NCBI RefSeq assembly: GCF_014395975.1
Contig: NZ_CP060714.1
Coordinates: forward strand, 3,844,001-3,908,000
Direction: 5' to 3'
From: Diaphorobacter ruginosibacter
GTDB taxonomy: Bacteria; Pseudomonadota; Gammaproteobacteria; Burkholderiales; Burkholderiaceae_C
Length of the DNA: 64,000 nucleotides
The notes under the pieces are model-generated. The model made no database searches, was not told where the DNA came from, and worked only from the letters and a program-made list of their open reading frames with translations. A program made the translations under genes and the position numbers. How positions within the stretch are numbered: position 1 is the stretch's first letter; the number at the start of each line of letters is the position of its first letter. Shown here one piece after another: positions 44,260 to 53,245 of the stretch.

Positions 44260-45111
44260 TCAATGGCTGTGCCCGTGAGCCAGTCCGCTCACCACGGTCA
44301 CGATGACGATGCCCGCCACCAGCCACGCAATCTGCGCCACCGTCTCGCGCGCGGAGAGCTGCTTCTGGAGTTGCGGAATCAGATCGGCCAGGGCCACATA
44401 GATGAAGCTGCTCGACGCAATCACCAGCAGATAGGTGAGCGCACCGTGCAGATGGCTGAGCAGGAAATATCCCGCCAGTCCCCCCAGCGCGGTGACGGCC
44501 CCGGCCAGCGACACCTTCATGAGCGCCGCCCGGCGGTTGGAGCTGCTGGAATTCATCACCACCAGATCGCCGATATGGTGCGGCACCTCGTGGGCCAGCA
44601 CCGACACCGCGGCCACCACGCCCAGGCGCACGTCCGCCAGGAACGCCGAGGCGATCAGCACGCCATCGCCAAAGCAATGCACGCTGTCACCCGTGACGAT
44701 GGACCAGCCACCGCTCTTGCGCTGGGAACCGGCGGAGTGTTCATGCTGGTGCACATGACCGTGATCATGGCCATGCGCGTCATGATGATGATGACCATGA
44801 TCCCCGTGTCCATGGGCATGGCCATGCTCGTGCCCGTGATGCCAGAGTTCGGCCTTGTCGAGCAGAAAGAAAAATACCAGCCCCACCAGCAGCACGGCGA
44901 ACAGATCATGCGCCTCCACCTGGCTCTCGAACGCTTCGGGCAACAGGTGCATGAAGGCGGTCGCCAGCAGCGCTCCCGCCGCCAGGCTCAGCAGATGCTG
45001 CGTGCCGACGCGGTTGCCGTTGCCCAGCCCCAGGCGCATCAGCAATGCCGCAATCCATACGCTTCCGATGCCAGCCGCCAGCGTGGCTCCAATGATTTCC
45101 AGTAATAACAT
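44260..45111 (-). CDS. ZIP-family divalent metal transporter
   Basis: An inner-membrane importer (probably zinc or another divalent metal) of 283 residues; start chosen at 45111 (MLLLEIIGATLAAGIGSVW). Eight hydrophobic segments can be drawn. A long cytoplasmic histidine-rich loop (roughly residues 90-125, with runs such as HHGHEHGHAHGHGDHGHHHH) sits between segments 3 and 4. The metal-site helices carry SVHCFGDGVLIASAFL and HEVPHHIGDLVVMN. No metal regulator (Zur or Fur box) was recognised, and the flanking genes are unrelated. Confidence 0.92.
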   Translation of the reverse strand: MLLLEIIGATLAAGIGSVWIAALLMRLGLGNGNRVGTQHLLSLAAGALLATAFMHLLPEAFESQVEAHDLFAVLLVGLVFFFLLDKAELWHHGHEHGHAHGHGDHGHHHHDAHGHDHGHVHQHEHSAGSQRKSGGWSIVTGDSVHCFGDGVLIASAFLADVRLGVVAAVSVLAHEVPHHIGDLVVMNSSSSNRRAALMKVSLAGAVTALGGLAGYFLLSHLHGALTYLLVIASSSFIYVALADLIPQLQKQLSARETVAQIAWLVAGIVIVTVVSGLAHGHSH

Positions 45112-45153
45112 CGCATTCAGGCAGGCAACCAAGCCCGCAGGTTGATGGTTCAA

Positions 45154-45176
45154 CAAAAAAAGCCCCGAAGGGCTTT
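45154..45176 (-). terminator. terminator of the dienelactone-hydrolase gene
   Basis: On the minus strand AAAGCCC, TTCG loop, GGGCTTT followed by a run of Ts (45154-45161 read as A on plus). It lies about 110 bases after the minus-strand stop at 45285 and 43 bases before the ZIP gene's start. Confidence 0.75.
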
Positions 45177-45284
45177 GCGTCTTCCTGCCTGGCTGCGAAG
45201 AACTGGCTGAGCAAGGATCCTCTGAACGAAGACGCCAAAAGAACGTGACAGATTGTCGCTCTTTTGGCAAATCCTTGCTTGCAA

Positions 45285-46181
45285 TCAATTCACGCCGTGC
45301 GTCCTGAACCAGGCCAGCATGCGTTTCCAACCATCCTCGGCGGCCTCCTTGCGGAAGCTCGGGCGATAGTCTGCGTGAAATGCATGCGGCGCGTCCGGAT
45401 AGAGCACGAACTCGGATTTCTTGGCTGCGGCAGAGCCCTGTCGAAGGGCATCTTTCATCTTATCAATCGTGTCAAGAGGGATGCCGGAATCTTTTTCACC
45501 GTACAGCCCCAGCACCGGCGCCTTGAGAATCGGGGCAATGTCGACCGGGTGCTTGGGCGTCAGGTCGCTTGGCTGCCCCACCAGCCGGCCATACCACGCC
45601 ACGCCCGCCTTCACCGGCCCATGGGCCGAATACAGCCAGGTGATGCGCCCGCCCCAGCAGAAGCCGGTGATGCCCAGCCTGGCAACGTCGCCGCCGTTCG
45701 CACCCGCCCATTTCACGGTCGCGTCGAGATCGGCCATGACCTGCGCATCGGGCACCTTGGAGATCACCTCGCTCATCAGCTTGGACATCTCGCCATACGA
45801 CATCGGATCGCCCTGCCGCGCGAACAGGTCCGGCGCGATCGCCATGTAGCCTTCCTTGGCCAGGCGGCGGCAGGTGTCCGCGATGTAGTCGTGCACTCCG
45901 AAGATTTCGGAGATCACCAGGACCACGGGCAGGTTCTTCTTGCCCTCAGGCGCGGCGCGGTAGGCGTTGACCTGAAAGCCATTCACATCGAAATGCACAT
46001 CGCCCACCGTGAGCCCGTCCGCCGGTGTCTTGATGGCCGTCTGCGCACAGACCGGCAGCACGGAGGCCGCATAGCCCACGCCCAGCGCCACCTTCAGCGC
46101 CGTGCGGCGCGAGGCGCCCGCTTCCGATGTCTGGCCTGGCAGCAGCGAGTCGAGATCGCGCTTCATGTCGTCATGCTTCAT
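45285..46181 (-). CDS. dienelactone hydrolase family protein, exported
   Basis: An alpha/beta hydrolase of 298 residues; start at 46181 (MKHDDMKRDLDSLLPGQ). A Tat-like signal is visible (SRRTALKVALGVGYAASVLPVCA), so it is probably periplasmic. The DLH triad is apparent: nucleophile cysteine in GITGFCWGGR, aspartate in GLYGEKDSGIP and histidine in YPDAPHAFHADYRPSF. EIFGVHDYIADTCRRLAKEGYMAIAPDLFAR is the family's N-terminal core. It is encoded downstream of a carboxymuconolactone-decarboxylase-like gene, consistent with aromatic or lactone degradation, but the substrate is unknown. Confidence 0.92.
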   Translation of the reverse strand: MKHDDMKRDLDSLLPGQTSEAGASRRTALKVALGVGYAASVLPVCAQTAIKTPADGLTVGDVHFDVNGFQVNAYRAAPEGKKNLPVVLVISEIFGVHDYIADTCRRLAKEGYMAIAPDLFARQGDPMSYGEMSKLMSEVISKVPDAQVMADLDATVKWAGANGGDVARLGITGFCWGGRITWLYSAHGPVKAGVAWYGRLVGQPSDLTPKHPVDIAPILKAPVLGLYGEKDSGIPLDTIDKMKDALRQGSAAAKKSEFVLYPDAPHAFHADYRPSFRKEAAEDGWKRMLAWFRTHGVN

Positions 46182-46305
46182 GGTCTGTCTCCTGAGGGTG
46201 AGTACGGGGTGACCGGACAGTCTACAGGCATGCGCGTGCGGCAGGCACGCCTCGCCCCGGGATCCGCGGCGGTTTCCGAAAGCCGTCCGCTCCGCCGGGC
46301 GCTGC

Positions 46306-46830
46306 TCAGCGCGCGTCGTGCGAATGGATCTGCAGCGCCTCGAGGAAGCGGGACACCATGTTGTAGGCCGCCACCGTGGCCGTGAGCTCCACCAGTTGCT
46401 GCGCATCGAAATGCGCGGACACCGCGGAGAACACCGCATCGGGAACCTGGATGTCGCGTGTCATCGCATCGGTGTAGGCGAGCACGGCGCGCTCGCGGGC
46501 ATCGAACTGCGTGCCCGCCTGCCATTCGCCCAGTGCGTCCAGTTGGGCCTGCGTCATGCCCTCCCGCAGCGCGATCGGCGCATGCTGCTCGGCCTCGTAG
46601 GGCGCATGATTGAGCAGCGCCACGCGCATGATCACCATCTCGCGGATCGCGCCGCCCAGCGACGATTTCTGGCGGATGGCCGTCAGGTAGTTCAGCCAGC
46701 CCTCGGCCACCGGCGGACTGTTGAGCAGCATCTGGTAGAGATGCAGGATGCTGCCGCGCTCGGCGATGATGCGGTCCGCGAGCGGCTTGACCGCCGGGCT
46801 CTGCGCGTCGGCATAGGGGATACGGGCCAT
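46306..46830 (-). CDS. carboxymuconolactone decarboxylase (CMD) family protein
   Basis: A 174-residue helical protein of the AhpD/CMD superfamily: RIPYADAQSPAVKPLADRIIAERGSILHLYQMLLNSPPVAEGWLNYLTAIRQKSSLGGAIREMVIMRVALLNHAPYEAEQHAPIALREGMTQAQ has the usual helix order. It contains no cysteine at all, so it lacks the AhpD Cys-x2-Cys peroxidase site. The Glu/His pair in APYEAEQH points to the decarboxylase/isomerase-like branch. It lies between bug and dlh in a minus-strand cluster. Confidence 0.88.
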   Translation of the reverse strand: MARIPYADAQSPAVKPLADRIIAERGSILHLYQMLLNSPPVAEGWLNYLTAIRQKSSLGGAIREMVIMRVALLNHAPYEAEQHAPIALREGMTQAQLDALGEWQAGTQFDARERAVLAYTDAMTRDIQVPDAVFSAVSAHFDAQQLVELTATVAAYNMVSRFLEALQIHSHDAR

Positions 46831-46888
46831 GGTTGCGAGATTCCTTGCAATGAGTGATCGGCGTGCGCCGAAGAAGAGGGATAGGGTT

Positions 46889-47869
46889 TCAGTCGCTCGT
46901 GACGATCTTGCGCTTGACCAGGTCGGCCATCACATCCGAATCCTTGCGGACCCGTGCCGAAAACTCCTCCGGCGTGCCGCTCACCACGTCGAACGCGTTC
47001 TCGGCAAACTTCTTTTCCACCAGTGGGTCGTGCATCGTTTCCTGCGTCGCCTTGAGGATCCGGCTCCGCACCTGCGGCGGCAATCCGGGTGGCGCGACCA
47101 GGCCGATCCAGGTCGGGAATTCGAATCCGGGAACCAGCTCGTTCATTGCAGGAACGTCCGGCAGCAGGGCCGAGCGCCTGGGCGAGCTCACCGCCAGGGC
47201 GCGCAGCTTGCCCGCCTTGATCTGCGGAAGCATCACCGACAACCCTGCGAACGCATAGTCGATGTGGCCGCCCAGCAGGTCGGTGAGCAGCGGCGCGGCG
47301 CCCTTGTACGGCACATGCTCGGTCTTCAGGCCCTTGGCCAGCGAGAGCTGCGCGCTGTTCACATGTCCGGCCGATGCCGTTCCCGCCGAGCCGTACGAGC
47401 TCTTGGGGTGGGCTTTCAGGTAGGCCACCAGTTCGTCGAAACTCTTCACGGGCAGTTCATTGCGCGTAACCAGCACCTGCGGCGTGGTGACCAGCAGGCT
47501 CAGGTAGTCGAAGTCCTTGAAGGTGTCGAACGGCAGGTTCTTCACGGTGTGGTGGTTCACAGCCTGCGAGTCGAGTGCCAGCATCAGCGTGTAGCCGTCC
47601 GGCCTGGAGCGGTGAAGATCCCCGGCACCCAGCGAGCCGCTGGCACCGGGCTTGTTCTCGATGACGATCGACTGCCCCAGCTTCTCGCCCAGCGTGGCGC
47701 CGATGATGCGCGCCGTCTGGTCCACCGCGCCGCCGGGGGCGAACGGCACGATCAGGCGGATCGGCTGGGCGGGATAGGTCTGCGACCACGCGGCGGGCGC
47801 GCCAAGGCAGGCCAGCACAGCGCCCGCGCAGGCAAGCCAGACGCGGCGGCGAACGGGTTGGGTGTTCAT
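46889..47869 (-). CDS. Bug-family tripartite tricarboxylate-type substrate-binding protein
   Basis: A 326-residue periplasmic receptor; start at 47869 (MNTQPVRRRVWLACAGAVLACLGAPAAWSQ), with a Sec/Tat-like signal. The mature chain shows YPAQPIRLIVPFAPGGAVDQTARIIGATLGEKLGQSIVIENKPGASGSLGAGDLHRSRPDGY, VPYKGAAPLLTDLLGGHIDYAFAG and LLPDVPAMNELVPGFEFPTWIGLVAPPGLP. It is embedded in a cluster of probable catabolic genes (SDR upstream; CMD and DLH downstream) and faces a divergent LysR gene. No TctAB genes are adjacent. Confidence 0.92.
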   Translation of the reverse strand: MNTQPVRRRVWLACAGAVLACLGAPAAWSQTYPAQPIRLIVPFAPGGAVDQTARIIGATLGEKLGQSIVIENKPGASGSLGAGDLHRSRPDGYTLMLALDSQAVNHHTVKNLPFDTFKDFDYLSLLVTTPQVLVTRNELPVKSFDELVAYLKAHPKSSYGSAGTASAGHVNSAQLSLAKGLKTEHVPYKGAAPLLTDLLGGHIDYAFAGLSVMLPQIKAGKLRALAVSSPRRSALLPDVPAMNELVPGFEFPTWIGLVAPPGLPPQVRSRILKATQETMHDPLVEKKFAENAFDVVSGTPEEFSARVRKDSDVMADLVKRKIVTSD

Positions 47870-47949
47870 GTCGGAAGTCTCCTTGTCGAAAGTCTCGTTG
47901 TGATGGCTAGGAAGGGCTCGTCCCTTCACACCGCGCAGGACATCCGGCC

Positions 47950-48744
47950 TCAGCGCGTCGCCGCGACCAGGCCGCCGTCGACCACGATCTCGGTGCCGGT
48001 GACATAGCGGCTCTCGTCCGCGGCGAGAAACAGCACGGCATGCGCGGTGTCCCAGCCCGTACCCATGTGCTTCATCGGCACCTGGTTGTTGCGCGTGTTG
48101 ATGAAGCCCTCGGTATCGCCCTTGGCGTACTTCGCGGCCAGGCCTTCGAGCAGGGGCGTATGCATCAGCCCCGGCACCACGCAGTTCATCCGGATGCCCT
48201 CGGGCGCATGGATCACGGCCGATGTGTGCGTGAAGTGCAGCAGGCCTGCCTTCGCCGCCGCGTAGGCCACCTGCGGCTTGCCGATATAGCGCAGCCCCGC
48301 CACCGATGCCACGTTCACGATCGCGCCGCCTCCCTGCGCCCGCATATGGGGGATCACATGCTTGCAGCTCAGGAACGCGCTCTTGAGATTCACCTGCATC
48401 TGCGCGTCCCACACCGCCTCGTCCATGTCGACCGGGCCTCCGGGCTGCGACAGGCCCACGTTGTTGACCAGGATATCGATGCGGCCGAAGCGCTCGATGC
48501 AGGCCTGCACCGTCCTGTGCACATCGTCCGCACGCGTGGCGTCGCAGGCCAGCACATGGGCCGTGCCGCCTTCCTGCTCGATGAGCTGCCGGGTCTGCTC
48601 CGCGTTCGAGAGCACCAGATCGGTGCCGAACACCTGCGCGCCCTGCCGCGCCATCAGAACCGCCGTGGCGCGCCCGTTGCCCCAGCCGTCGGCCACCGCG
48701 CCACAGCCCATGACCAATGCCACCTTGCCTTTGAGATCCAGCAC
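47950..48744 (-). CDS. short-chain dehydrogenase/reductase
   Basis: A 264-residue NAD(P)-dependent oxidoreductase. The nucleotide motif is slightly unusual (ALVMGCGAVADGWGNGRATA in place of TGxxxGxG) but retains the glycines. Catalytic set: NNVG (ILVNNVGLSQ), serine in VASVAGLRY, and YAAAKAGLL (Tyr and Lys). It ends TGTEIVVDGGLVAATR. First gene of the minus-strand cluster SDR / bug / CMD / dlh and divergent from a LysR regulator; probably part of the pathway it controls. Substrate unknown. Confidence 0.92.
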   Translation of the reverse strand: MLDLKGKVALVMGCGAVADGWGNGRATAVLMARQGAQVFGTDLVLSNAEQTRQLIEQEGGTAHVLACDATRADDVHRTVQACIERFGRIDILVNNVGLSQPGGPVDMDEAVWDAQMQVNLKSAFLSCKHVIPHMRAQGGGAIVNVASVAGLRYIGKPQVAYAAAKAGLLHFTHTSAVIHAPEGIRMNCVVPGLMHTPLLEGLAAKYAKGDTEGFINTRNNQVPMKHMGTGWDTAHAVLFLAADESRYVTGTEIVVDGGLVAATR

Positions 48745-48808
48745 CTTCTCTCCTTGTATCGGGTTGGTGGCTGCATCCTAGGCAAGGCTCATTTATTTTT
48801 GAAATTCT

Positions 48809-48830
48809 TTCTATCTATCCATTTATAGAA
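48809..48830. promoter_or_regulatory. inverted repeat before the LysR gene, candidate autoregulatory site
   Basis: TTCTAT (48809-48814) and ATAGAA (48825-48830) form an inverted repeat with 10 bases between, in an AT-rich stretch of the SDR-lysR divergent region. The right arm ends seven bases before the lysR ATG at 48838. LysR-type regulators commonly bind such sites and repress themselves; this is inferred from position. Confidence 0.5.
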
Positions 48831-48837
48831 TGAAGGC

Positions 48838-49770
48838 ATGAATATTTCCCCACGCCAGCTGCGCATGTTCCTCGCGCTCGCCGAGTCGCTCAACTTCAGC
48901 AAGACCGCCGAGCAGCTGTTCATCACCCAGCCCTCGCTGAGCAAGGCGATCCGGGACCTGGAGGAGTCGCTGGCCGTCACGCTGTTCGAGCGCACAACGC
49001 GCAGCGTACAGCTTACGGAAAGCGGCCGGCAGCTGGCGGCCCTCGCGCGGACCGTGGTCGGGGAATACGATGCGGGCCTCAGGCACATGCGCAACGCCGC
49101 CGAACGCGAGGCCCAGCAACTACGCATCGCCTCGCTGCCGTCGCTCGCCAACGTGATGCTGCCGCAGGTCTGCGCGCGCCTGGAGGCTAGGCACAAGGCG
49201 CCGCGCATCACGATCCACGATTGCACCAACAACGCGTGCATCGAGCGTGTGATGAACTACCAGGTGGATTTCGCGCTGGCATCCGTCGCGCCATCGCATC
49301 CCGAACTCAGGTATGAGGAGGTACTGCGCGACCGGTTCGTGCTGCTGTCCTGCGGCGCCTGGCGCCGGCGTGTCGCCGACGAGGTCATGCTCGAGGACCT
49401 GCTGAAGCTGCCGGTGATCAGCATGACGGACGCGAGCACCGCCATGCGCTACATCAGCGCCGCGCTGCTGCAGCGTGGCGTGGAATTCCGCCCGAAGATG
49501 CAGCTCGACCAGGTGGGCACGATCGCCGGCTTCCTGAAGCAGGGGCTCGGCGTCGCGGTGCTGCCCTACCTGGGCATGATGCCCATGGTGCATCTCGGGG
49601 GCATGAAGATCTCGGCCATCGCCGACGGACCGCTGCGGTCAGTGGGCGTGGTCAGCCGCCGCCAGGGCTCGGCCTCATCGATCGCGGAGGCCGCGATGCG
49701 AGAGATTCGCCAGGTCGCCAGCGAACTCATGGAAGCGCACACCCATTGGCTGCTGCCTGCACACAGCTAG
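48838..49770 (+). CDS. LysR-family transcriptional regulator
   Basis: A 310-residue LTTR. The N-terminal winged helix is MNISPRQLRMFLALAESLNFSKTAEQLFITQPSLSKAIRDLEESLAVTLFERTTRSVQLTESGRQL. The effector domain begins LRIASLPSLANVMLPQVCARLEA and has the RYEEVLRDRFVLLSC and FLKQGLGVAVLPYLG motifs. It is divergent from the SDR-bug-CMD-dlh cluster and is the likely activator of that cluster. Effector unknown. Confidence 0.93.
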   Translation: MNISPRQLRMFLALAESLNFSKTAEQLFITQPSLSKAIRDLEESLAVTLFERTTRSVQLTESGRQLAALARTVVGEYDAGLRHMRNAAEREAQQLRIASLPSLANVMLPQVCARLEARHKAPRITIHDCTNNACIERVMNYQVDFALASVAPSHPELRYEEVLRDRFVLLSCGAWRRRVADEVMLEDLLKLPVISMTDASTAMRYISAALLQRGVEFRPKMQLDQVGTIAGFLKQGLGVAVLPYLGMMPMVHLGGMKISAIADGPLRSVGVVSRRQGSASSIAEAAMREIRQVASELMEAHTHWLLPAHS

Positions 49771-49832
49771 GGAAGCTCTGCACGCATCCCCTCGATGCAT
49801 GCCGGCGCGGACTCGGGCAGAGCGTCCCATCC

Positions 49833-52634
49833 CTAGTGTGCTTTCTCCCAATTCGGTCCGAAGCCCACCTCCGCCAGCAGGGGCACCTTCAGCTCGGCGA
49901 TATCGGCCATCATGCGCGGCACTTCGGTGCGCACCCACTCGATCTCGCTCTGCGGCAACTCGAACACCAGTTCATCGTGCACCTGCATGATCATCAGTAC
50001 ATCGGGCTTCCTGGCATCCAGCTCCTTCTGCACCGCCACCATGGCCATCTTGATGAGGTCGGCCGCCGTGCCCTGCATGGGGGCGTTGATGGCCGCGCGC
50101 TCCGCACCGCTGCGGCGCGGGCCGTTCGGCGAGTTGATTTCGGGCAGATACAGCCGCCTGCCGAACACGGTCTCCACATAGCCTTGCGACTTGGCCTGCA
50201 GCTTGGTCTCGTCCATGTACTGCTTCACGCCCGGATAGCGCTGGAAGTACCGGTCGATGTAGGCCGCAGCGGCCTTGGTCTCGATGCCCAGGTTCTTCGC
50301 CAGGCCGAAGCTGCTCATGCCGTAGATCAGCCCGAAGTTGATCACCTTGGCATAACGGCGCTGCTCGCTAGAGACCTGGTCCACCGGCACGCCGAACACC
50401 TCGGACGCCGTGGCACGGTGCACGTCGATGCCATCGTGGAAGGCCCTGAGCAGCGATTCATCGCCGCTGATGTGGGCCATGATGCGCAGCTCGATCTGGC
50501 TGTAGTCGGCACTCGCGATCACGCGGCCCTCGGGCGCGATGAAGGCCTCGCGCACGCGGCGGCCTTCCGCCGTACGCACGGGGATGTTCTGCAGATTGGG
50601 ATCGTTGCTCGACAGGCGCCCCGTCACCGCCACTGCCTGCGCGTAGTGCGTGTGCACACGGCCGTTGCCGGGATCGGCCAGCAGCGCCAGCTTGTCCGTG
50701 TAGGTGCCCTTGAGCTTGGAGAGCGAACGATGCTCCAGGAGCTTCGCGGGCAGCGGATAGTCCTCCGCGAGCTTTTCCAGCACCTCCTCATCGGTGGAGC
50801 GTGCGCCCGTCGCCGTCTTCTTCACCACCGGCATGCCGAGCTTGTCGAAGAAGATCTCGCCGAGCTGCTTGGGGCTCGACAGGTTGAACGGCTGGCCCGC
50901 GATCTCGTAGGCCTCGTTCTCGAGCTGCACGATGCGCTGACCCAGGTCGTTGCTCTGCCGTGCCAGCTCCGCCGCATCGATCAGCACGCCATTGCGCTCG
51001 ATGCGGAACAGCACTTCGCTGGTCTGCATTTCCAGTTCGTAGATGCCGCGCAGCCTGTCGCTTGCCTCGAGCTGCGGCCACAGCACGCGGTGCACGTCCA
51101 GCGTCTGGTCGGAGTCCTCGCATGAATAGGCCGCCGCCTTCTCCACCGGCACCTGGGAGAACGGGATCTGCTTGGCACCCTTGCCGCACAGGTCCTCATA
51201 GGTGATGCCGCTGCGGCCGGTGTGGCGATCGGCCAGGCTCGACAGCCCATGCGGCTTGTGCACCTCGAGCACATAGCTCTCCAGCATGGTGTCGTGCTGG
51301 TAGCCGCGCACGTCGATGCCGTGGTTCGCGAACACGTGGCGGTCGTACTTGATGTGCTGGCCCAGCTTCTTCCTGGACTCATCCTCGAGCCAGGGCTTGA
51401 GCTTGGCGAGCACGAGCTCGACCGGAAGCTGCTCGGGCGCATCCGGGCCATCGTGCGCCACGGGAACGTAGGCGGCGCTGCCCACGTCCACGCTGAAGCT
51501 GATGCCGACGATGCGCGCCAGCTGTTCGTCCAGCGAGGTGGTTTCGGTATCGATGGCCGTGAGCTCCGCCGCGTCGATCTTTGCGATCCAGCGATCGAGC
51601 TCCGCCTCGGTCAGCAACGTTTCATAGACCACGTCGCGATGCTGGGCCAGCACCGCGATCTCGGTGGTGATCGCATCCTCGGCACCGAAGAGGTCCTCCT
51701 GTCCACCGGCTGCGGTGGGGGCAGCTGCCGCCGGCTGGGCCACGGCACTGCCAAGCGTGCGTGCCAGCCCCTTGAAGCCGAATTTCTCGTAGAACGGCAG
51801 CAATGCTGCGCCATCGGGCTCTGCCAGAGTGATCGACTCGAGCGCAGGCAGCCCGACGACATATTCGCCAAGCTCGCAATCGGTCTTCATGGTGACCAGC
51901 TGGCGGCTGAGTGCGAGCTGGCCCGAGGCAATCGCATCGCGCAGGTTCTGGCCCGCGACACCCTTGATGTCCCCGGCATTCGCGATCAACTGGTCGAGCG
52001 AACCATGCTCCAGCAGCCACTTCGATGCGGTCTTGGGTCCCACCTTGGCCACGCCGGGTACGTTGTCCACGGCATCGCCCACCAGGGCCTGGTAGTCGAT
52101 CATCAGCGCGGGCGGCACGCCGAACTCGGCCGTCACGCCCGCCACGTCGCGCTTCTTGCCGTTCATCGTGTCGATGATGGTGATGCGCTCGTTCACCAGT
52201 TGCGAAAGATCCTTGTCGCCACTGGAGACCACCACGTCGATGCCCTGCTCCGACGCCAAGCGCGCCAGCGTGGCGATCACGTCGTCGGCCTCGACACCCG
52301 GCACCGCGAGCACCTTCCAGCCGAGCATCTTCACCACCTCGTGGATCGGCTCGATCTGCGAGCGCAGGTCGTCGGGCATGGGCGCGCGCTGTGCCTTGTA
52401 GTCGGTGTACAGCGCGTCACGGAACGTCGGGCCGCTCGCGTCGAACACGCAGACCGCGTAGTCTGCCGTCACGTCCTTGCGCAGCGCCTGCATCATGTTG
52501 ATCATGCCGCGGATCGCGCCCGTGGCCGCGCTCGCCGGATCGCCCGGAACGGCACGCAGATCGGGCATGGCATGGAAGGCGCGGTAGAGGTAGCTGGAGC
52601 CGTCCACCAGCACCAGGGTCTTGGAATTGCTCAT
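49833..52634 (-). CDS. polA: DNA polymerase I
   Basis: Repair and Okazaki-fragment polymerase. The start at 52634 (MSNSKTLVLVDGSSYLYRAFHAMPDLRA) gives 933 residues. The 5'-nuclease domain (about 1-290) has VPGVEADDVIATLA and SSGDKDLSQLV. The 3'-5' exonuclease is intact: TAIDTETTSL (DxE near 359), IKYDRHVF and SCEDSDQTLD. The polymerase has motif A ADYSQIELRIMAH (about 707), motif B RRYAKVINFGLIYGMSSFGL and motif C MQVHDELVFE (about 886). The open frame continues upstream over the divergent DUF2782 gene but without family features. Confidence 0.98.
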   Translation of the reverse strand: MSNSKTLVLVDGSSYLYRAFHAMPDLRAVPGDPASAATGAIRGMINMMQALRKDVTADYAVCVFDASGPTFRDALYTDYKAQRAPMPDDLRSQIEPIHEVVKMLGWKVLAVPGVEADDVIATLARLASEQGIDVVVSSGDKDLSQLVNERITIIDTMNGKKRDVAGVTAEFGVPPALMIDYQALVGDAVDNVPGVAKVGPKTASKWLLEHGSLDQLIANAGDIKGVAGQNLRDAIASGQLALSRQLVTMKTDCELGEYVVGLPALESITLAEPDGAALLPFYEKFGFKGLARTLGSAVAQPAAAAPTAAGGQEDLFGAEDAITTEIAVLAQHRDVVYETLLTEAELDRWIAKIDAAELTAIDTETTSLDEQLARIVGISFSVDVGSAAYVPVAHDGPDAPEQLPVELVLAKLKPWLEDESRKKLGQHIKYDRHVFANHGIDVRGYQHDTMLESYVLEVHKPHGLSSLADRHTGRSGITYEDLCGKGAKQIPFSQVPVEKAAAYSCEDSDQTLDVHRVLWPQLEASDRLRGIYELEMQTSEVLFRIERNGVLIDAAELARQSNDLGQRIVQLENEAYEIAGQPFNLSSPKQLGEIFFDKLGMPVVKKTATGARSTDEEVLEKLAEDYPLPAKLLEHRSLSKLKGTYTDKLALLADPGNGRVHTHYAQAVAVTGRLSSNDPNLQNIPVRTAEGRRVREAFIAPEGRVIASADYSQIELRIMAHISGDESLLRAFHDGIDVHRATASEVFGVPVDQVSSEQRRYAKVINFGLIYGMSSFGLAKNLGIETKAAAAYIDRYFQRYPGVKQYMDETKLQAKSQGYVETVFGRRLYLPEINSPNGPRRSGAERAAINAPMQGTAADLIKMAMVAVQKELDARKPDVLMIMQVHDELVFELPQSEIEWVRTEVPRMMADIAELKVPLLAEVGFGPNWEKAH

Positions 52635-52745
52635 CCCGCCATTGTGCCGTGACAGCGGGTGGGCCGCAGGGCCTGCACGCCCCGGCAAGGCAGCCAACTT
52701 CCGGGGAAATGACAACGCCATGACCACCCGCTCTACAATCAAGGC

Positions 52746-53126
52746 ATGCGCGCCGCAACTTCCCTCCTCTCCGCCCTGCTGCTGACCCTGGTGTCCAGCG
52801 GCCCGGCCTTTGCCCAGAATCCTGCGCAGGCTCCCGCCCAGACCATGCCCGACTCTTCGGCAACGCTCCCAAGACAGGAGCATTCCGGGGAAGACCGCCA
52901 CAACCAGCGCATCGAACGCCTGACCGTGGAAGACGGGGGCAGCCGCGTCGACGAGCTTCGCGTGGGCGGCCAGACCCAGAGCATCAAGGTCAAGCCCAAG
53001 TCGGCAGGCGGTGGCATTCCCGAGTACGAGGTCATCCCGAACAATGGCACACGCGATGGCGGCCCGAGCCGCAGCGGTGCAGAGACCATGACCGCACCGC
53101 GCGTCTGGAAGCTCGGCACCTTCTGA
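52746..53126 (+). CDS. DUF2782-like exported protein
   Basis: A 126-residue protein with signal peptide MRAATSLLSALLLTLVSSGPAFA. The mature part contains HNQRIERLTVEDGGSRVDELRVGGQTQSIKVKPKSAGGGIPEYEVIP, resembling the DUF2782 family found between polA and thrB in Burkholderiales. A TACAAT hexamer at 52734-52739 lies seven bases before the ATG; with it as the -10 the transcript would be nearly leaderless, and AAGG just before the ATG is the only ribosome-site-like sequence. Function unknown. Confidence 0.82.
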   Translation: MRAATSLLSALLLTLVSSGPAFAQNPAQAPAQTMPDSSATLPRQEHSGEDRHNQRIERLTVEDGGSRVDELRVGGQTQSIKVKPKSAGGGIPEYEVIPNNGTRDGGPSRSGAETMTAPRVWKLGTF

Positions 53127-53245
53127 ACGCTTGCCGGAGCCAGGCGTCCCTGCATTGCCGCAGGTTCGTGGGGATCCATGCGCACCTGCGCCGTTCCTCA
53201 ACCGCTTTCATCTTTCACTCACTGTTTCATCGAGCTAGCTGACCC

